From the NCBI GenBank assembly GCA_013214665.1, contig JABSSA010000023.1, forward strand, positions 1-32,597: a DNA stretch of 32,597 nucleotides. The letters run 5' to 3'. The stretch comes from Paracoccaceae bacterium (GTDB taxonomy: Bacteria > Pseudomonadota > Alphaproteobacteria > Rhodobacterales > Rhodobacteraceae). The first letter of the stretch is position 1. Each line of letters begins with the position of its first letter. Position numbers and translations under genes: made by a program. The notes beneath the pieces were generated by a model. The model did no database searches. It was not told the origin of the DNA and worked only from the letters and a program-made list of their open reading frames with translations. This document shows, piece by piece, positions 9,350 through 18,815 of the stretch.

Positions 9350-10174
9350 TTACAACCGCCGAAGCGCGAATTGCGCGCGTTTGCGTGGTTGAGCGCCAAG
9401 TTCGCGTCGTGGCGATTTTGTAATCCCGTCGAGGTCATTGTTGATGTCGAGAACTTCGAAACCCGCTTTGGCAACCTCTTCCCGGAACGTCTCTTCCGTC
9501 AAAGGAAACCGCACAACTTCGTCTCTCCAATATGCAAGCGTTGCTTGTCTCACCTCTTCCGCGTCAAATCCCTGATACCGCTTGGAGGTTTCGGCAAGCA
9601 CATCTGCCGTATGTTCAACGCCGGACGGGGAACGATGAAAAGTGTTTGTGCCAAACACCTGAACCCCAAGCCAAACGCCACCGGGTTTCAACGTTTTGGC
9701 CACCACATCCATACATACCTTCTGTGTCGGGACCGGCAGAAACCGCAGGAAATTGTGGCTCACCGCAACGTCTACCGGTGCACAATCAAGCGCACCGATA
9801 TCGCCTTGATGGCATTCCAGCTCAAACCCGGCGCGCCTGGCAAAGATCTCATTCTGCCGCAGCGTGGTGGCACAGCGATCGGTCAACACGAAAGACGGCT
9901 CTATACCATGCGGAGCCGCTGCCGCGCGTGTCATTGCAATCACACCCGTATCAGCAGCGCCTGTCGATAAAATGCGTGGCGTTTTCGTTGTCTGGGCCAC
10001 TTTCGCGAGTTGATCGTTGAAAAAGGCTTCGCCATCTGGCAAGGCGCCATCCAGCTTTAGCAGCCGCACCAGCGAAAACATCCTGTGATACGGCGCACAG
10101 CCATGCGCCGGGTCGCACAGATTTGGCGCGTTCTCAAATGCGAAGCGCGCCAAATCTTCCAAAGGTTCGTTCAT
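9350..10174 (-). CDS. Class I SAM-dependent methyltransferase
   Basis: RILSTGAADTGVIAM (motif I-like), SHNFLRFLPVP, AKTLKPGGVWLGVQ. ORF can extend to 10216 with a TTG start; ATG at 10174 preferred. Confidence 0.75.
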   Translation of the reverse strand: MNEPLEDLARFAFENAPNLCDPAHGCAPYHRMFSLVRLLKLDGALPDGEAFFNDQLAKVAQTTKTPRILSTGAADTGVIAMTRAAAAPHGIEPSFVLTDRCATTLRQNEIFARRAGFELECHQGDIGALDCAPVDVAVSHNFLRFLPVPTQKVCMDVVAKTLKPGGVWLGVQVFGTNTFHRSPSGVEHTADVLAETSKRYQGFDAEEVRQATLAYWRDEVVRFPLTEETFREEVAKAGFEVLDINNDLDGITKSPRRELGAQPRKRAQFALRRL

Positions 10175-10196
10175 TCCAACAAGCTCGGTCTGAGGA

Positions 10197-11255
10197 TCAG
10201 CGTTCTTGTTCGGCAATCAGCGTGCGCAAAATTGGCGCCAGCGCAAGTTGACCCTCCAAAATGCTCTGCATCCGCGCCTTTGCGTCCTCGTGGCCTTCCG
10301 CTGATACAACACGCTTTTGCGCCTGTGCAGCTTCCGCATAGGCCGGATCCAGCAGCGCATCATTTGACGCCTCCACAAGGCACGCAACATCCGCCTCGTC
10401 CAACTTGGACGACACGAAGAACGCGCGCACGTCTTTTGACGTATCCGCAATCGCCTGCGCCAGCTTCATCCGCTCTTCGCGGTCCGCCGGATCGGCATCT
10501 TTGGTTGCCTGATCCACAAGACCACCTTCGCCGGCGATATGAGGAATGTCAGGATAATCCGCCAAAGGAGCATCCGTTTGAGACAACAGGATTTCCACGC
10601 CACCGCTTTTGAGGTGTTTGAGTGCAGTGGGCAAGCTTGATCCCCGCAAATCGATCTCGCCCCTGAGCAAGGCTGCCAGACCCTCGGAACTACCGCGATA
10701 GCCAGTGATCAGGTTCATCTCCAAACCCAAAGCCGACATCGCCATACCGACATCCGTGACACCATTGCTGACCGACATTGCCCCCGCCACAACAGGGCTG
10801 TCTTTGCCGTCCAGAAGATCATACCCCTCAACCCCGATGATCACGTTGGGCTGATTGGCGACGATGCCAAGCGGTATATAATTGTCCAAAATAATCTTGT
10901 CGGGGTTTTGCAAAGACGCGCCAACCAGATCAGCGATGTTCTCGATCAGCATCACCACTTCGGAAGACCGAGACGTGTTGCGCTGTAGTTCAAGCGAAGC
11001 GGCCAACCCACCTGCCCCGGGCATGTTGCTCACCGATACTGGCGCGCCAGAACTGGCTTCGAGGAATGGCGCATAGACGCGCGCGTAGGTGTCAAACCCA
11101 CCACCGGCCTTTTTCGGGACGATGAAGCTAATCCGCTTGCCCGAAAAATACGCAGCACATTGTTCGGAAAGCCCGTCCGCGTGCGCGGCCGCTCCAGAAA
11201 ATGGCATCCCGGCCAGCACCAAGGCAGCTACTTTAAGTTTAGAAATGAGTTTCAC
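10197..11255 (-). CDS. Tripartite tricarboxylate transporter substrate-binding protein (TctC/Bug-like)
   Basis: Signal peptide MKLISKLKVAALVLAGMPFSGAAAHADG, then KRISFIVPKKAGGGFDTYARVYAPFLEA...VSVSNMPGAGGLAASLEL typical of TctC. GTG start preceded by a GGGGGA stretch. Confidence 0.8.
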   Translation of the reverse strand: MKLISKLKVAALVLAGMPFSGAAAHADGLSEQCAAYFSGKRISFIVPKKAGGGFDTYARVYAPFLEASSGAPVSVSNMPGAGGLAASLELQRNTSRSSEVVMLIENIADLVGASLQNPDKIILDNYIPLGIVANQPNVIIGVEGYDLLDGKDSPVVAGAMSVSNGVTDVGMAMSALGLEMNLITGYRGSSEGLAALLRGEIDLRGSSLPTALKHLKSGGVEILLSQTDAPLADYPDIPHIAGEGGLVDQATKDADPADREERMKLAQAIADTSKDVRAFFVSSKLDEADVACLVEASNDALLDPAYAEAAQAQKRVVSAEGHEDAKARMQSILEGQLALAPILRTLIAEQER

Positions 11256-11404
11256 GTTATCCCCCGACGAAATGGTCTGAGAAATCCATATCTAACGTCG
11301 GCGCTTCGGTCTATGAATCGTTGCGTAATTTAGACGTATTCAGGCATGCAAATACCCGATCAGCCCAGTTTCAGCTCGGCCCCCATTTCAAAACAGTTGG
11401 GATA

Positions 11405-11491
11405 TGGTGCGGTCGAGAAGACTCGAACTTCCACGGGTGTTACCCCACAGCGACCTCAACGCTGCGCGTCTACCAATTCCGCCACGACCGC
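11405..11491 (-). tRNA. tRNA-Leu (anticodon GAG)
   Basis: Reverse complement GCGGTCGTGGCGGAATTGGTAGACGCGCAGCGTTGAGGTCGCTG...GTTCGAGTCTTCTCGACCGCACCA folds as a class II tRNA: acceptor GCGGTCG/CGACCGC, anticodon loop TTGAGGT, long variable arm, encoded CCA. Confidence 0.95.
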
Positions 11492-11553
11492 ACGTGTGCA
11501 TAGACAACTGCCGTGTAGCCGCAGTTTTCAGGATTGCCAAGAGGGTCGCGCAC

Positions 11554-11578
11554 AAAAAAAGCCCGCCAATTGGCGGGC
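11554..11578 (-). terminator. Rho-independent terminator for the minus-strand gene at 11599
   Basis: GCCCGCCAATTGGCGGGC (11561-11578) flanked by AAAAAAA (11554-11560), a T run on the minus strand. Confidence 0.9.
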
Positions 11579-11598
11579 TCTTTCCAAAGTCGGGTCAA

Positions 11599-12900
11599 TC
11601 AGTTGGAAGACAGACCGAAAGTGGGTAGCGCTGAGGCCGGTTGCACCTGCGTGGGCGCGGCCAGTCCGGCGTTGTTATCAAGGTTCGCTGATGCCTGGCG
11701 CAGCAGTTCCACACGTTCTGGCTGGCCTGGGCTGAACACAGGCTGCGCGCCTGCGTCAATGGCTGTCAGGGCCTCTGCATACCAGACGCGCGCCAGATCA
11801 GGCCGCTGTGTTGCGCCAAAGCCTTGTGCCAGGTGATGGCCCATCGCTTCGCCATAGACCCGCTCACCCAAAGCAAAAAGCAGCAGGCCAGAGCCAATCG
11901 CCACGTCCATATTATCAGTGCGATAGCCAACGCCCATGCAAATCTTGGCTGTGCCGCTCAACTGCGCAGGTGCCATGCCTGATTGCAGAACGAACCCAGC
12001 AACATCGGACACGACATTCTGCATCGGCTTCAAGGACAGCGCCGCAACATGATCTTTCATGAGCGGGCCAATCTGTTCGCATTGTGCAGCCACCTGATCT
12101 GGCGTCGCACCTTGCACCCGTGCGATCAGGTCTTCGCTTTGGGCAATCGCGTATGTCCGCGCGAGACAGAACTGTTCGTTCAGCGCCTGCATCGGGTCGG
12201 TCATAGAGGCCAATGTGGTGAACCCACCGTTGGAATTGGTCAGCAGCGACACGGTATTACAATGCGAGGCCAACGACCGCTGTGCCCCACCACCAAGGAA
12301 GTTCGGCAGTGCCGGAGCAGCGTTGGCTGTTTCCGTTGGTGCAGGGGCCGCAGGTGCGGCTGGCGCAGTGGGTTGCGGCGCAACGACAATTGTTGTTGTC
12401 GTCGTAGGTTGTTGCGGCGTGACTGTCTGCCCCGCCAATTCCGCGCGATACGTTTTCAAAAGCCCGCGTGAGCCATCAGGATGAGATGCCAGCACCTGAT
12501 TTATGGCGTAACCGCCCGCCTGTGCCCGGTTCCAACTGCTGATCAGAATATTCTGTTCGAATGGCGTCAAATAACCGGTCTGCGGATAACCCATGTAAAA
12601 CTGATACCGAGAAACCGCCTCGCGAGACCGGCGCCCCAACTGTCCGTCCACGCCGCCTGCGTTGAAGCCGAAATAGTTGAGTGACGCCTGAATCTGACGC
12701 CCCTCTTGGGTCGAAGGAATGCGTGACCGCGTGGTCGTTGTGCGCTTGCGGTTCTGATTGTTTTTCGTTGCCGCGTGGCCAATCAGACCACCTACAATCG
12801 CGCCTGCTACGAAGCTGCCCGTATCAGCATCCGCTCTGGTTGTTGGCACCACGATCATGCTGGCCCCTACAAAGGCGGCAATAATTTTCCTCGAAACCAT
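11599..12900 (-). CDS. Peptidoglycan-binding domain-like exported protein
   Basis: Signal peptide MVSRKIIAAFVGASMIVVPTTRADA, glycine-rich GSFVAGAIVGGLIGHAA, then PG_binding-like IQASLNYFGFNAGGVDGQLGRRSREAVSRYQFYMGYPQTGYL. Start placed at 12900, not the longer ORF start. Confidence 0.75.
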   Translation of the reverse strand: MVSRKIIAAFVGASMIVVPTTRADADTGSFVAGAIVGGLIGHAATKNNQNRKRTTTTRSRIPSTQEGRQIQASLNYFGFNAGGVDGQLGRRSREAVSRYQFYMGYPQTGYLTPFEQNILISSWNRAQAGGYAINQVLASHPDGSRGLLKTYRAELAGQTVTPQQPTTTTTIVVAPQPTAPAAPAAPAPTETANAAPALPNFLGGGAQRSLASHCNTVSLLTNSNGGFTTLASMTDPMQALNEQFCLARTYAIAQSEDLIARVQGATPDQVAAQCEQIGPLMKDHVAALSLKPMQNVVSDVAGFVLQSGMAPAQLSGTAKICMGVGYRTDNMDVAIGSGLLLFALGERVYGEAMGHHLAQGFGATQRPDLARVWYAEALTAIDAGAQPVFSPGQPERVELLRQASANLDNNAGLAAPTQVQPASALPTFGLSSN

Positions 12901-13073
12901 CAAAGTTCTCCAAATGCTGCAAATACGACTCTTCAAAGTTGAGTTAACCATAGCCGCTTGCAAGCTGTCTGTGAACCTGTTCACGCTCGCGTGACCGGCA
13001 AAGAATGGCCGCCCTGCCCCTTGCACTTTCCGCCAAGGCCGAACAGATTCACCACTGTCCAACGGAGGCTCCC

Positions 13074-13739
13074 ATGACCCAGACCGAATTGCCCGACAAC
13101 GTGGTGCGCGTTGATATCATCTCGGACGTGATGTGCCCGTGGTGCATCGTGGGGTTTCGCCAGTTGGAACAAGCGCTTGGCGCGACGGGCATGGGCGCAC
13201 AGGTGGTTTGGCATCCGTTCGAATTGAACCCCGATATGCCGCCTGAAGGCCAAAACCTGGCCGAGCATATTCAACAGAAATACGGCTCAACGCCCGAGCA
13301 ATCGGCGCAAGCTCGCCAGCATTTGAAAGATCTTGGCCAAAGCCTGGGCATAAATTTCACGTATTCAGATAACAGCCGCATCGTGAATTCTTTCGTGGCG
13401 CATCAGGTTCTTGAATTTGCCTTGAGCCAAGGAAAGCAGCATCCGCTGAAACTGGCGCTTTTCAAGGCTCATTTCGAAGATCAGCGTGACGTCTCTGACC
13501 CTGAGGTGCTTCTCGATGTGGCCGAAACCGTTGGATTGTCGCGCGCTGACATCGAAAATGTCATCTCAAGCGAAGGCATGGCGGCCAGCGTGCGCGAAAA
13601 GCAGGCGTTCTGGGCCGAGCGCAACATCACTGGCGTGCCGTCAATGATCTTTGACAGCAGCTATCTGATCACCGGCGCCCAAGGCGCGCAAAACTACGCG
13701 CAACTGTTGCAGAGGATTGCGCAAGAACGCGCGGCATAA
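13074..13739 (+). CDS. DsbA family oxidoreductase (FrnE-like)
   Basis: DIISDVMCPWCIVGFRQLEQAL (CPWC thioredoxin motif) and ITGVPSMIFDSSYLITGAQ (cis-Pro region). GGAGG upstream of ATG at 13074. Confidence 0.9.
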   Translation: MTQTELPDNVVRVDIISDVMCPWCIVGFRQLEQALGATGMGAQVVWHPFELNPDMPPEGQNLAEHIQQKYGSTPEQSAQARQHLKDLGQSLGINFTYSDNSRIVNSFVAHQVLEFALSQGKQHPLKLALFKAHFEDQRDVSDPEVLLDVAETVGLSRADIENVISSEGMAASVREKQAFWAERNITGVPSMIFDSSYLITGAQGAQNYAQLLQRIAQERAA

Positions 13740-13742
13740 ACC

Positions 13743-14408
13743 TTGGTTGAATGGATCACATCCCGCGCGCCGGTTGAGTACCGCGCCGCCGAAGCCTTTA
13801 TGGAGGATCGTGTTAAGCGCATTGCAGCGGGCACGGCCAATGAATGCATCTGGCTGCTGGAACATCCCCCCTTGTACACCGCGGGAACTTCTGCCGACAC
13901 GGCTGATCTGCGGGATCCTGACCGTTTTCCTGTCTTCCAAACGCGTCGTGGTGGGCAATACACCTATCACGGTCCCGGCCAACGCGTGGCCTATGTGATG
14001 CTGAATGTCGGACGTCGCGGCAAAGATCTGCGTGTTTTTGTCGATCAATTGGAACGCTGGGTGATCGCAACACTTGCCAGCTTTAACATCACCGGGGTCA
14101 TCCGTCCCGGACGCGTTGGTGTCTGGGTCGAACGGCCAGAAAAGCCGCCGCGCATCACTGGCGAAGTGGCCGAAGACAAAATCGCAGCCGTCGGCATCCG
14201 TATGCACAAATGGATCAGCTTTCACGGCATCTCCATCAATGTGGAGCCTGATCTGTCACACTTCGATGGCATCGTCCCATGCGGCATCGCAGAGCATGGC
14301 GTGACCAGCCTTGTGGATCTGGGGTTGCCGGTGGCGATGGAAGATCTCGACGTCGCATTGAAAGCGGAATTTGAGGCCGCGTTTCCCTCTCCAAGCAGCA
14401 TGACATAA
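13743..14408 (+). CDS. lipB: Lipoyl(octanoyl) transferase LipB
   Basis: [86 protein letters not shown] start predicted. Confidence 0.95.
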   Translation: MVEWITSRAPVEYRAAEAFMEDRVKRIAAGTANECIWLLEHPPLYTAGTSADTADLRDPDRFPVFQTRRGGQYTYHGPGQRVAYVMLNVGRRGKDLRVFVDQLERWVIATLASFNITGVIRPGRVGVWVERPEKPPRITGEVAEDKIAAVGIRMHKWISFHGISINVEPDLSHFDGIVPCGIAEHGVTSLVDLGLPVAMEDLDVALKAEFEAAFPSPSSMT

Positions 14409-14596
14409 AGCCGGTTCGCGCCTTTTGCCCCTATGCCAGGCCTTGCGTCCGTTACCGCGTCACAGCCGGCGCGACATTTCATCACTGCCTGCGGCAGGAT
14501 CGACCGTTGAAGCGTTCGTGTCATGTGATTAAAAAGGCGCAGAATCCACACGCGGTTATGCCACCGCGTGTGCCACAATGAGCTAGGAGGCACCTA

Positions 14597-16273
14597 ATGG
14601 CGGACGCAGCCATTCATGGGCACGAGCACGAAGATAACCGGGACTTTTTCACCCGGTGGTTCATGTCCACCAACCACAAAGACATCGGGATTCTGTACCT
14701 GATCGTTTCCGCATTCGTCGGATTTATCTCTGTCGCCTTCACGGTGTACATGCGCATGGAGCTTATGGATCCGGGCGTTCAGTACATGTGTATGGAAGGC
14801 GCGCGCCTGACAGCTGCAGCCAGCGTTGCTGAATGTACACCAAACGGCCACCTCTGGAACGTGCTGATCACCGGCCACGGCATCCTGATGATGTTCTTCG
14901 TGGTGATCCCGGCGCTGTTCGGCGGCTTTGGCAACTACTTCATGCCGCTGCAGATCGGCGCGCCTGACATGGCGTTCCCACGGATGAACAACCTGTCCTT
15001 CTGGATGTATGTTGCAGGCACAACATTGGCGGTTTGCTCCGTTCTGGCACCAGGCGGCAACGGACAAGCAGGCTCCGGTGTGGGTTGGGTGCTTTACCCA
15101 CCACTGTCCACGACCGAAGGCGGTTTCTCCATGGATCTGGCGATCTTTGCGGTACACGTCTCGGGTGCTTCATCGATCCTGGGTGCGATCAATATGATCA
15201 CCACTTTCCTGAACATGCGTGCTCCTGGCATGACTTTGTTCAAGGTGCCGCTCTTTTCCTGGTCGATCTTCGTCACATCGTGGCTGATCCTTCTGTCCCT
15301 GCCGGTTCTGGCGGGCGCGATCACCATGTTGCTGATGGACCGCAACTTTGGCTTCACCTTCTTTGACCCTGCCGGCGGCGGCGACCCAGTGCTTTATCAG
15401 CACATCCTGTGGTTCTTCGGTCACCCAGAGGTGTACATCATCATCCTGCCCGGCTTTGGCATCATCAGCCACGTGATCGCGACCTTCGCGCGCAAGCCCG
15501 TGTTTGGTTACCTGCCGATGGTCTGGGCTTTGATCGCCATCGGCGTTCTCGGCTTCATCGTGTGGGCGCACCACATGTACACCGTGGGCATGAGCCTCAA
15601 TCAACAGGCTTACTTTATGTTGGCCACGATGGTGATTGCGGTGCCGACAGGGGTGAAAATCTTCTCGTGGATTGCGACCATGTGGGGCGGCTCTGTGGAA
15701 TTCAAAACACCCATGCTCTGGGCGTTTGGCTTCCTCTTCCTCTTCACCGTGGGTGGCGTCACCGGCATCGTTCTGTCACAGGCGGCAGTCGACAGGTATT
15801 ACCACGACACATATTACGTGGTGGCACACTTCCACTATGTGATGTCGCTGGGCGCGGTGTTCTGTATCTTTGCTGGGGTGTACTTCTACTTCCCCAAAAT
15901 GACCGGCAAAATGTATCCTGAATGGGCGGGCAAGGTGCACTTCTGGACCATGTTCATCGGGGCCAACATCACGTTCTTCCCACAGCACTTCCTGGGTCGT
16001 CAGGGTATGCCACGTCGTTACATCGACTACCCTGCCGAGTTCGCTTATTGGAATGAATGGTCGTCTTATGGTGCGTTCCTGTCCTTCGCGTCGTTCATCT
16101 TCTTCTTCGGCGTAATCGCGTGGTCGCTGCTGCGCGGCGCAGAAGCCAAGCAGGCGAACCCCTGGAACGAATATGCGGACACGCTGGAATGGACCCTGCC
16201 ATCCCCGCCACCTGAGCATACGTTCGAAATCCTGCCAAAGCAGGAAGACTGGGACCACGAACGCGCCCACTAA
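14597..16273 (+). CDS. ctaD: Cytochrome c oxidase subunit I
   Basis: [71 protein letters not shown] are diagnostic COX1 motifs. Confidence 0.98.
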   Translation: MADAAIHGHEHEDNRDFFTRWFMSTNHKDIGILYLIVSAFVGFISVAFTVYMRMELMDPGVQYMCMEGARLTAAASVAECTPNGHLWNVLITGHGILMMFFVVIPALFGGFGNYFMPLQIGAPDMAFPRMNNLSFWMYVAGTTLAVCSVLAPGGNGQAGSGVGWVLYPPLSTTEGGFSMDLAIFAVHVSGASSILGAINMITTFLNMRAPGMTLFKVPLFSWSIFVTSWLILLSLPVLAGAITMLLMDRNFGFTFFDPAGGGDPVLYQHILWFFGHPEVYIIILPGFGIISHVIATFARKPVFGYLPMVWALIAIGVLGFIVWAHHMYTVGMSLNQQAYFMLATMVIAVPTGVKIFSWIATMWGGSVEFKTPMLWAFGFLFLFTVGGVTGIVLSQAAVDRYYHDTYYVVAHFHYVMSLGAVFCIFAGVYFYFPKMTGKMYPEWAGKVHFWTMFIGANITFFPQHFLGRQGMPRRYIDYPAEFAYWNEWSSYGAFLSFASFIFFFGVIAWSLLRGAEAKQANPWNEYADTLEWTLPSPPPEHTFEILPKQEDWDHERAH

Positions 16274-16296
16274 GCGCGACAGGCAAAAGCAAATAC

Positions 16297-16325
16297 AAAG
16301 CCCCGGTGGACACACCGGGGCTTTT
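16297..16325 (+). terminator. Rho-independent terminator downstream of ctaD
   Basis: AAAGCCCCGGTG-GACA-CACCGGGGCTTTT stem-loop with a T-rich tail, 24 nt after the ctaD stop. Confidence 0.9.
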
Positions 16326-16349
16326 GTTTTTGGGGCTTTACCGCAACAA

Positions 16350-16382
16350 GAAAAGGCGCGCGGCGTTTACACCGCGCGCCTC
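16350..16382 (-). terminator. Terminator for the minus-strand DM13-like gene
   Basis: GGCGCGCGG...CCGCGCGCC stem preceded on + by AAAA, i.e. TTTT after the stem on the minus strand. Confidence 0.7.
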
Positions 16383-16420
16383 CTAAGCGTTCTTCCTGTT
16401 GGGGGGCTTCGGCGAACGCC

Positions 16421-16810
16421 TTACTTGCTGCTCAGCTTTGCAATGCCCAAGGGCACCGAGAACTTAGAACACCAAATGTGAAACTCATTGAAGTTGGCCG
16501 GGTTGATGTTGGCCGGAATTGCGTATTCCTGTTTGCCGGTCTTGGATTTCAGCTTGGCAAACACGGCCCCCGACACGTCCCCGTCATTGCCAAAAGCAAC
16601 CCGTGGGTCTGGCGCGCCATCCAACGTGAACGCCTCGTCCAGAATGGCAACATAACCGTCACCACGCTTTTCGATGATCACGTTGCCTGTTGTGATGTGG
16701 TCGCTTGCGCCGACAAATGCGCCTTTGATCTTGCCGCCTGCATCTGCTGCAAGGGTGGATAGTGACAGCGCCAGCGCTGTTGCGAAGGCCAGAAGAGTGG
16801 TTTTGAACAT
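16421..16810 (-). CDS. Secreted DM13 domain-like protein
   Basis: Signal peptide MFKTTLLAFATALALSLSTLAADA, then GAFVGASDHITTGNVIIEKRGDGYVAILDEAFTLDGAPDPRVAFG, DM13-like, with a conserved-looking Cys (IWCSKF). Confidence 0.7.
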   Translation of the reverse strand: MFKTTLLAFATALALSLSTLAADAGGKIKGAFVGASDHITTGNVIIEKRGDGYVAILDEAFTLDGAPDPRVAFGNDGDVSGAVFAKLKSKTGKQEYAIPANINPANFNEFHIWCSKFSVPLGIAKLSSK

Positions 16811-16888
16811 GAGAATTCTCCGGAACTGAAGTGTCGAAAACAGCCTGTCGCCAGCCTTTAAAGAAGCGCTGGGCAGGGCTGGACATAT

Positions 16889-16903
16889 CCAAAACAGTTT
16901 TGG
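16889..16903. promoter_or_regulatory. Candidate operator in DM13/TetR divergent promoter region
   Basis: Perfect odd palindrome CCAAAACAGTTTTGG between the divergent genes. Confidence 0.5.
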
Positions 16904-16994
16904 TACGTCGGTTCAACAATAAGCAGGTCACACTTGCGTGATTCATCCGGGATCGGCCAAGATCACCGCAACAGAACGACGACCAAGGCCCCAC

Positions 16995-17558
16995 ATGGCA
17001 CGCCCACGCAAACACGACACAACCGATATTCTCGACGCCGCGATGCAGGTGTTTTGGGAATTAGGCTATGACCGCACGACAACAAGCGATCTGGAGCGGG
17101 CCACCGGCGTGCGGCGCGGCAGCCTTTACAACACCTATGCCGACAAGCGCGGCCTCTATCTGGCCGTGCTAGAGCATTACGGCGCCAAGGAAATGACGGC
17201 CGCCGCTGACCTTTTTCTGTATGCAACACACGCCTCAGATGCAGCGCGCAGCTTGTTTGACGGCGCAGCGGCGGCTGCGGATCAATCCCCGTTGCGCGGA
17301 TGTCTGATGTGCGATGCGGCAATTGATCAGGCGACAAAAGACCCCGAAATCGCCGAGCGCGTGCAAGCGTGGATCGCAACCCTGCGCGATGCCATCATTC
17401 AGCGGGTTGAACAGGATGGCAGGCCAGACCAGGCCGAGCACATGGCCAACGCAGCTGTTGCGTCTTACTACGGGCTCAAGGTCTTGATCAAAGCCGGAGC
17501 GCCGCGCGCTCAATTGCAATCCATCGCGGATCAGGCGGTTGAGGCGCTCGCCAACTAA
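16995..17558 (+). CDS. TetR/AcrR family transcriptional regulator
   Basis: ILDAAMQVFWELGYDRTTTSDLERATGVRRGSLYNTYADKRGLYLAVLEHY is a TetR-type helix-turn-helix; start at MARPRKH. Confidence 0.94.
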   Translation: MARPRKHDTTDILDAAMQVFWELGYDRTTTSDLERATGVRRGSLYNTYADKRGLYLAVLEHYGAKEMTAAADLFLYATHASDAARSLFDGAAAAADQSPLRGCLMCDAAIDQATKDPEIAERVQAWIATLRDAIIQRVEQDGRPDQAEHMANAAVASYYGLKVLIKAGAPRAQLQSIADQAVEALAN

Positions 17559-17559
17559 A

Positions 17560-17583
17560 AACCCCGCCAACATTTGGCGGGGT
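17560..17583. terminator. Bidirectional terminator between TetR and YceI genes
   Basis: AACCCCGCCAA-CA-TTTGGCGGGGTT stem-loop immediately after the TetR stop, with A run upstream. Confidence 0.75.
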
Positions 17584-17628
17584 TCGAAAACTCTAGGCGC
17601 CACATTGGGCGCAAGACAAGCCTAAACC

Positions 17629-18210
17629 TTAGTCCAGCTTGACCGCTTCCAGCGACAGCTCAACCTTCAGCTCATCGCTGACGGCTGGGGCAAATGCGCC
17701 GACACCAAAGTCAGAGCGTTTCACGGTTGTGGTGGCTGAGAAACCAGCGGCGGGTTTGCCCTGGTTGGCGCCAAATGGATAAGGCTGCACCTGGTTCAGA
17801 ACCGCGTCCAGAACGACCACAGCTGTGTTGCCGTTCATCGACAGATCACCAGTGATCAGCGCGGTGTTGTCGCCTGTCACTTCGATGCCAGTGGAGGTGA
17901 AGGTGATCAGGTCAGCTTCGCTTGCGCCAAAAAAGTCGCCAGACATAAAGTGCTGGAACCGTGCTTCCCAGCCGGTCAGCATGGAGCGTACGGGCATGGA
18001 TACGCTCACAGATGAGTTTGCAGGGTTGTCCTGATCAAACATGATCTCGCCTTCGAAACCAGAGAACATGCCCCAGTTTGTGGAATAGCCCACGTGGTTA
18101 TAGCTGAACACGATTTGGGCGTGGCTGGCGTCTACGGTGAATTTCTCAGGCGCCGCAGATGCAAATGTAGCGGCGGTTGTCAGTGCGGTAGCGAGGAGGA
18201 AGGATTTCAT
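17629..18210 (-). CDS. YceI family protein
   Basis: Signal peptide, FTVDASHAQIVFSYNHVGYSTNWGMFSGFEGEIMFDQDNPANSSVSVSMPV, NGNTAVVVLDAVLNQVQPYPFG; standard YceI layout. Confidence 0.95.
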   Translation of the reverse strand: MKSFLLATALTTAATFASAAPEKFTVDASHAQIVFSYNHVGYSTNWGMFSGFEGEIMFDQDNPANSSVSVSMPVRSMLTGWEARFQHFMSGDFFGASEADLITFTSTGIEVTGDNTALITGDLSMNGNTAVVVLDAVLNQVQPYPFGANQGKPAAGFSATTTVKRSDFGVGAFAPAVSDELKVELSLEAVKLD

Positions 18211-18329
18211 AATAGGTCTCCGAAGTGTTGGATCGACGACCTAAACTTGTAACGGAACGGGGGAAAAGCAACTGCGAATGCTCACACAGACTCTGCGCGC
18301 AGTTGAACATTCCGTGAGATATGGCCGCT

Positions 18330-18815
18330 TCAAGCGCGGTTGAGCAGCTTTGCCAGCAATTGGTCGCGCACATCGCCAACAGGGACAGGCATATCCACCA
18401 ACAGCGCGCCGTCCGGGTCGCACAAGCGTATCGTTTCGCCGTGGTCTTCGACCGGACCCAATTCGGAAAAGGCATAACAGACGACCATGCGGGCATCACG
18501 CCCGGCACGTCGGATCACCCGCACCTCTTCGCGTGTCAAATCCAGCTCGATCTCGGGCACGGTTGACGTACGACCTTCTTGTAAAAAGGCAATGCCCGCA
18601 AAACCAAGCGCCAGCGACACCAAAAGCTTCATCAAAGCCAGATCGGGTTCCCAACTTGTGCCAGGAAACAGCCAAAGGCCCACAGAGGCAAAAATGAGCG
18701 CCGCACCACTGATGCGCTGTGCATTTCGGATCAACAAGACACCTCCGTCCACTTCCCGTGTAATATGGGGCGATAGCCCAAGCGCGATGGGCGCTGGTTC
18801 AGTGACTGCCGACAT
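18330..18815 (-). CDS. Hypothetical membrane protein
   Basis: 161 aa ORF with two hydrophobic segments (ALIFASVGLWLFPG; LLVSLALGFAGIAFL) and a hydrophilic C-terminal half. Confidence 0.65.
   Translation of the reverse strand: MSAVTEPAPIALGLSPHITREVDGGVLLIRNAQRISGAALIFASVGLWLFPGTSWEPDLALMKLLVSLALGFAGIAFLQEGRTSTVPEIELDLTREEVRVIRRAGRDARMVVCYAFSELGPVEDHGETIRLCDPDGALLVDMPVPVGDVRDQLLAKLLNRA

Noticed and set aside
12301-12420. Low-complexity repeat (Ala/Pro/Thr-rich) in the peptidoglycan-binding-like protein
   Set aside because: Ordinary linker sequence (TTTTIVVAPQPTAPAAPAAPAPTETA), not a separate repeat element.
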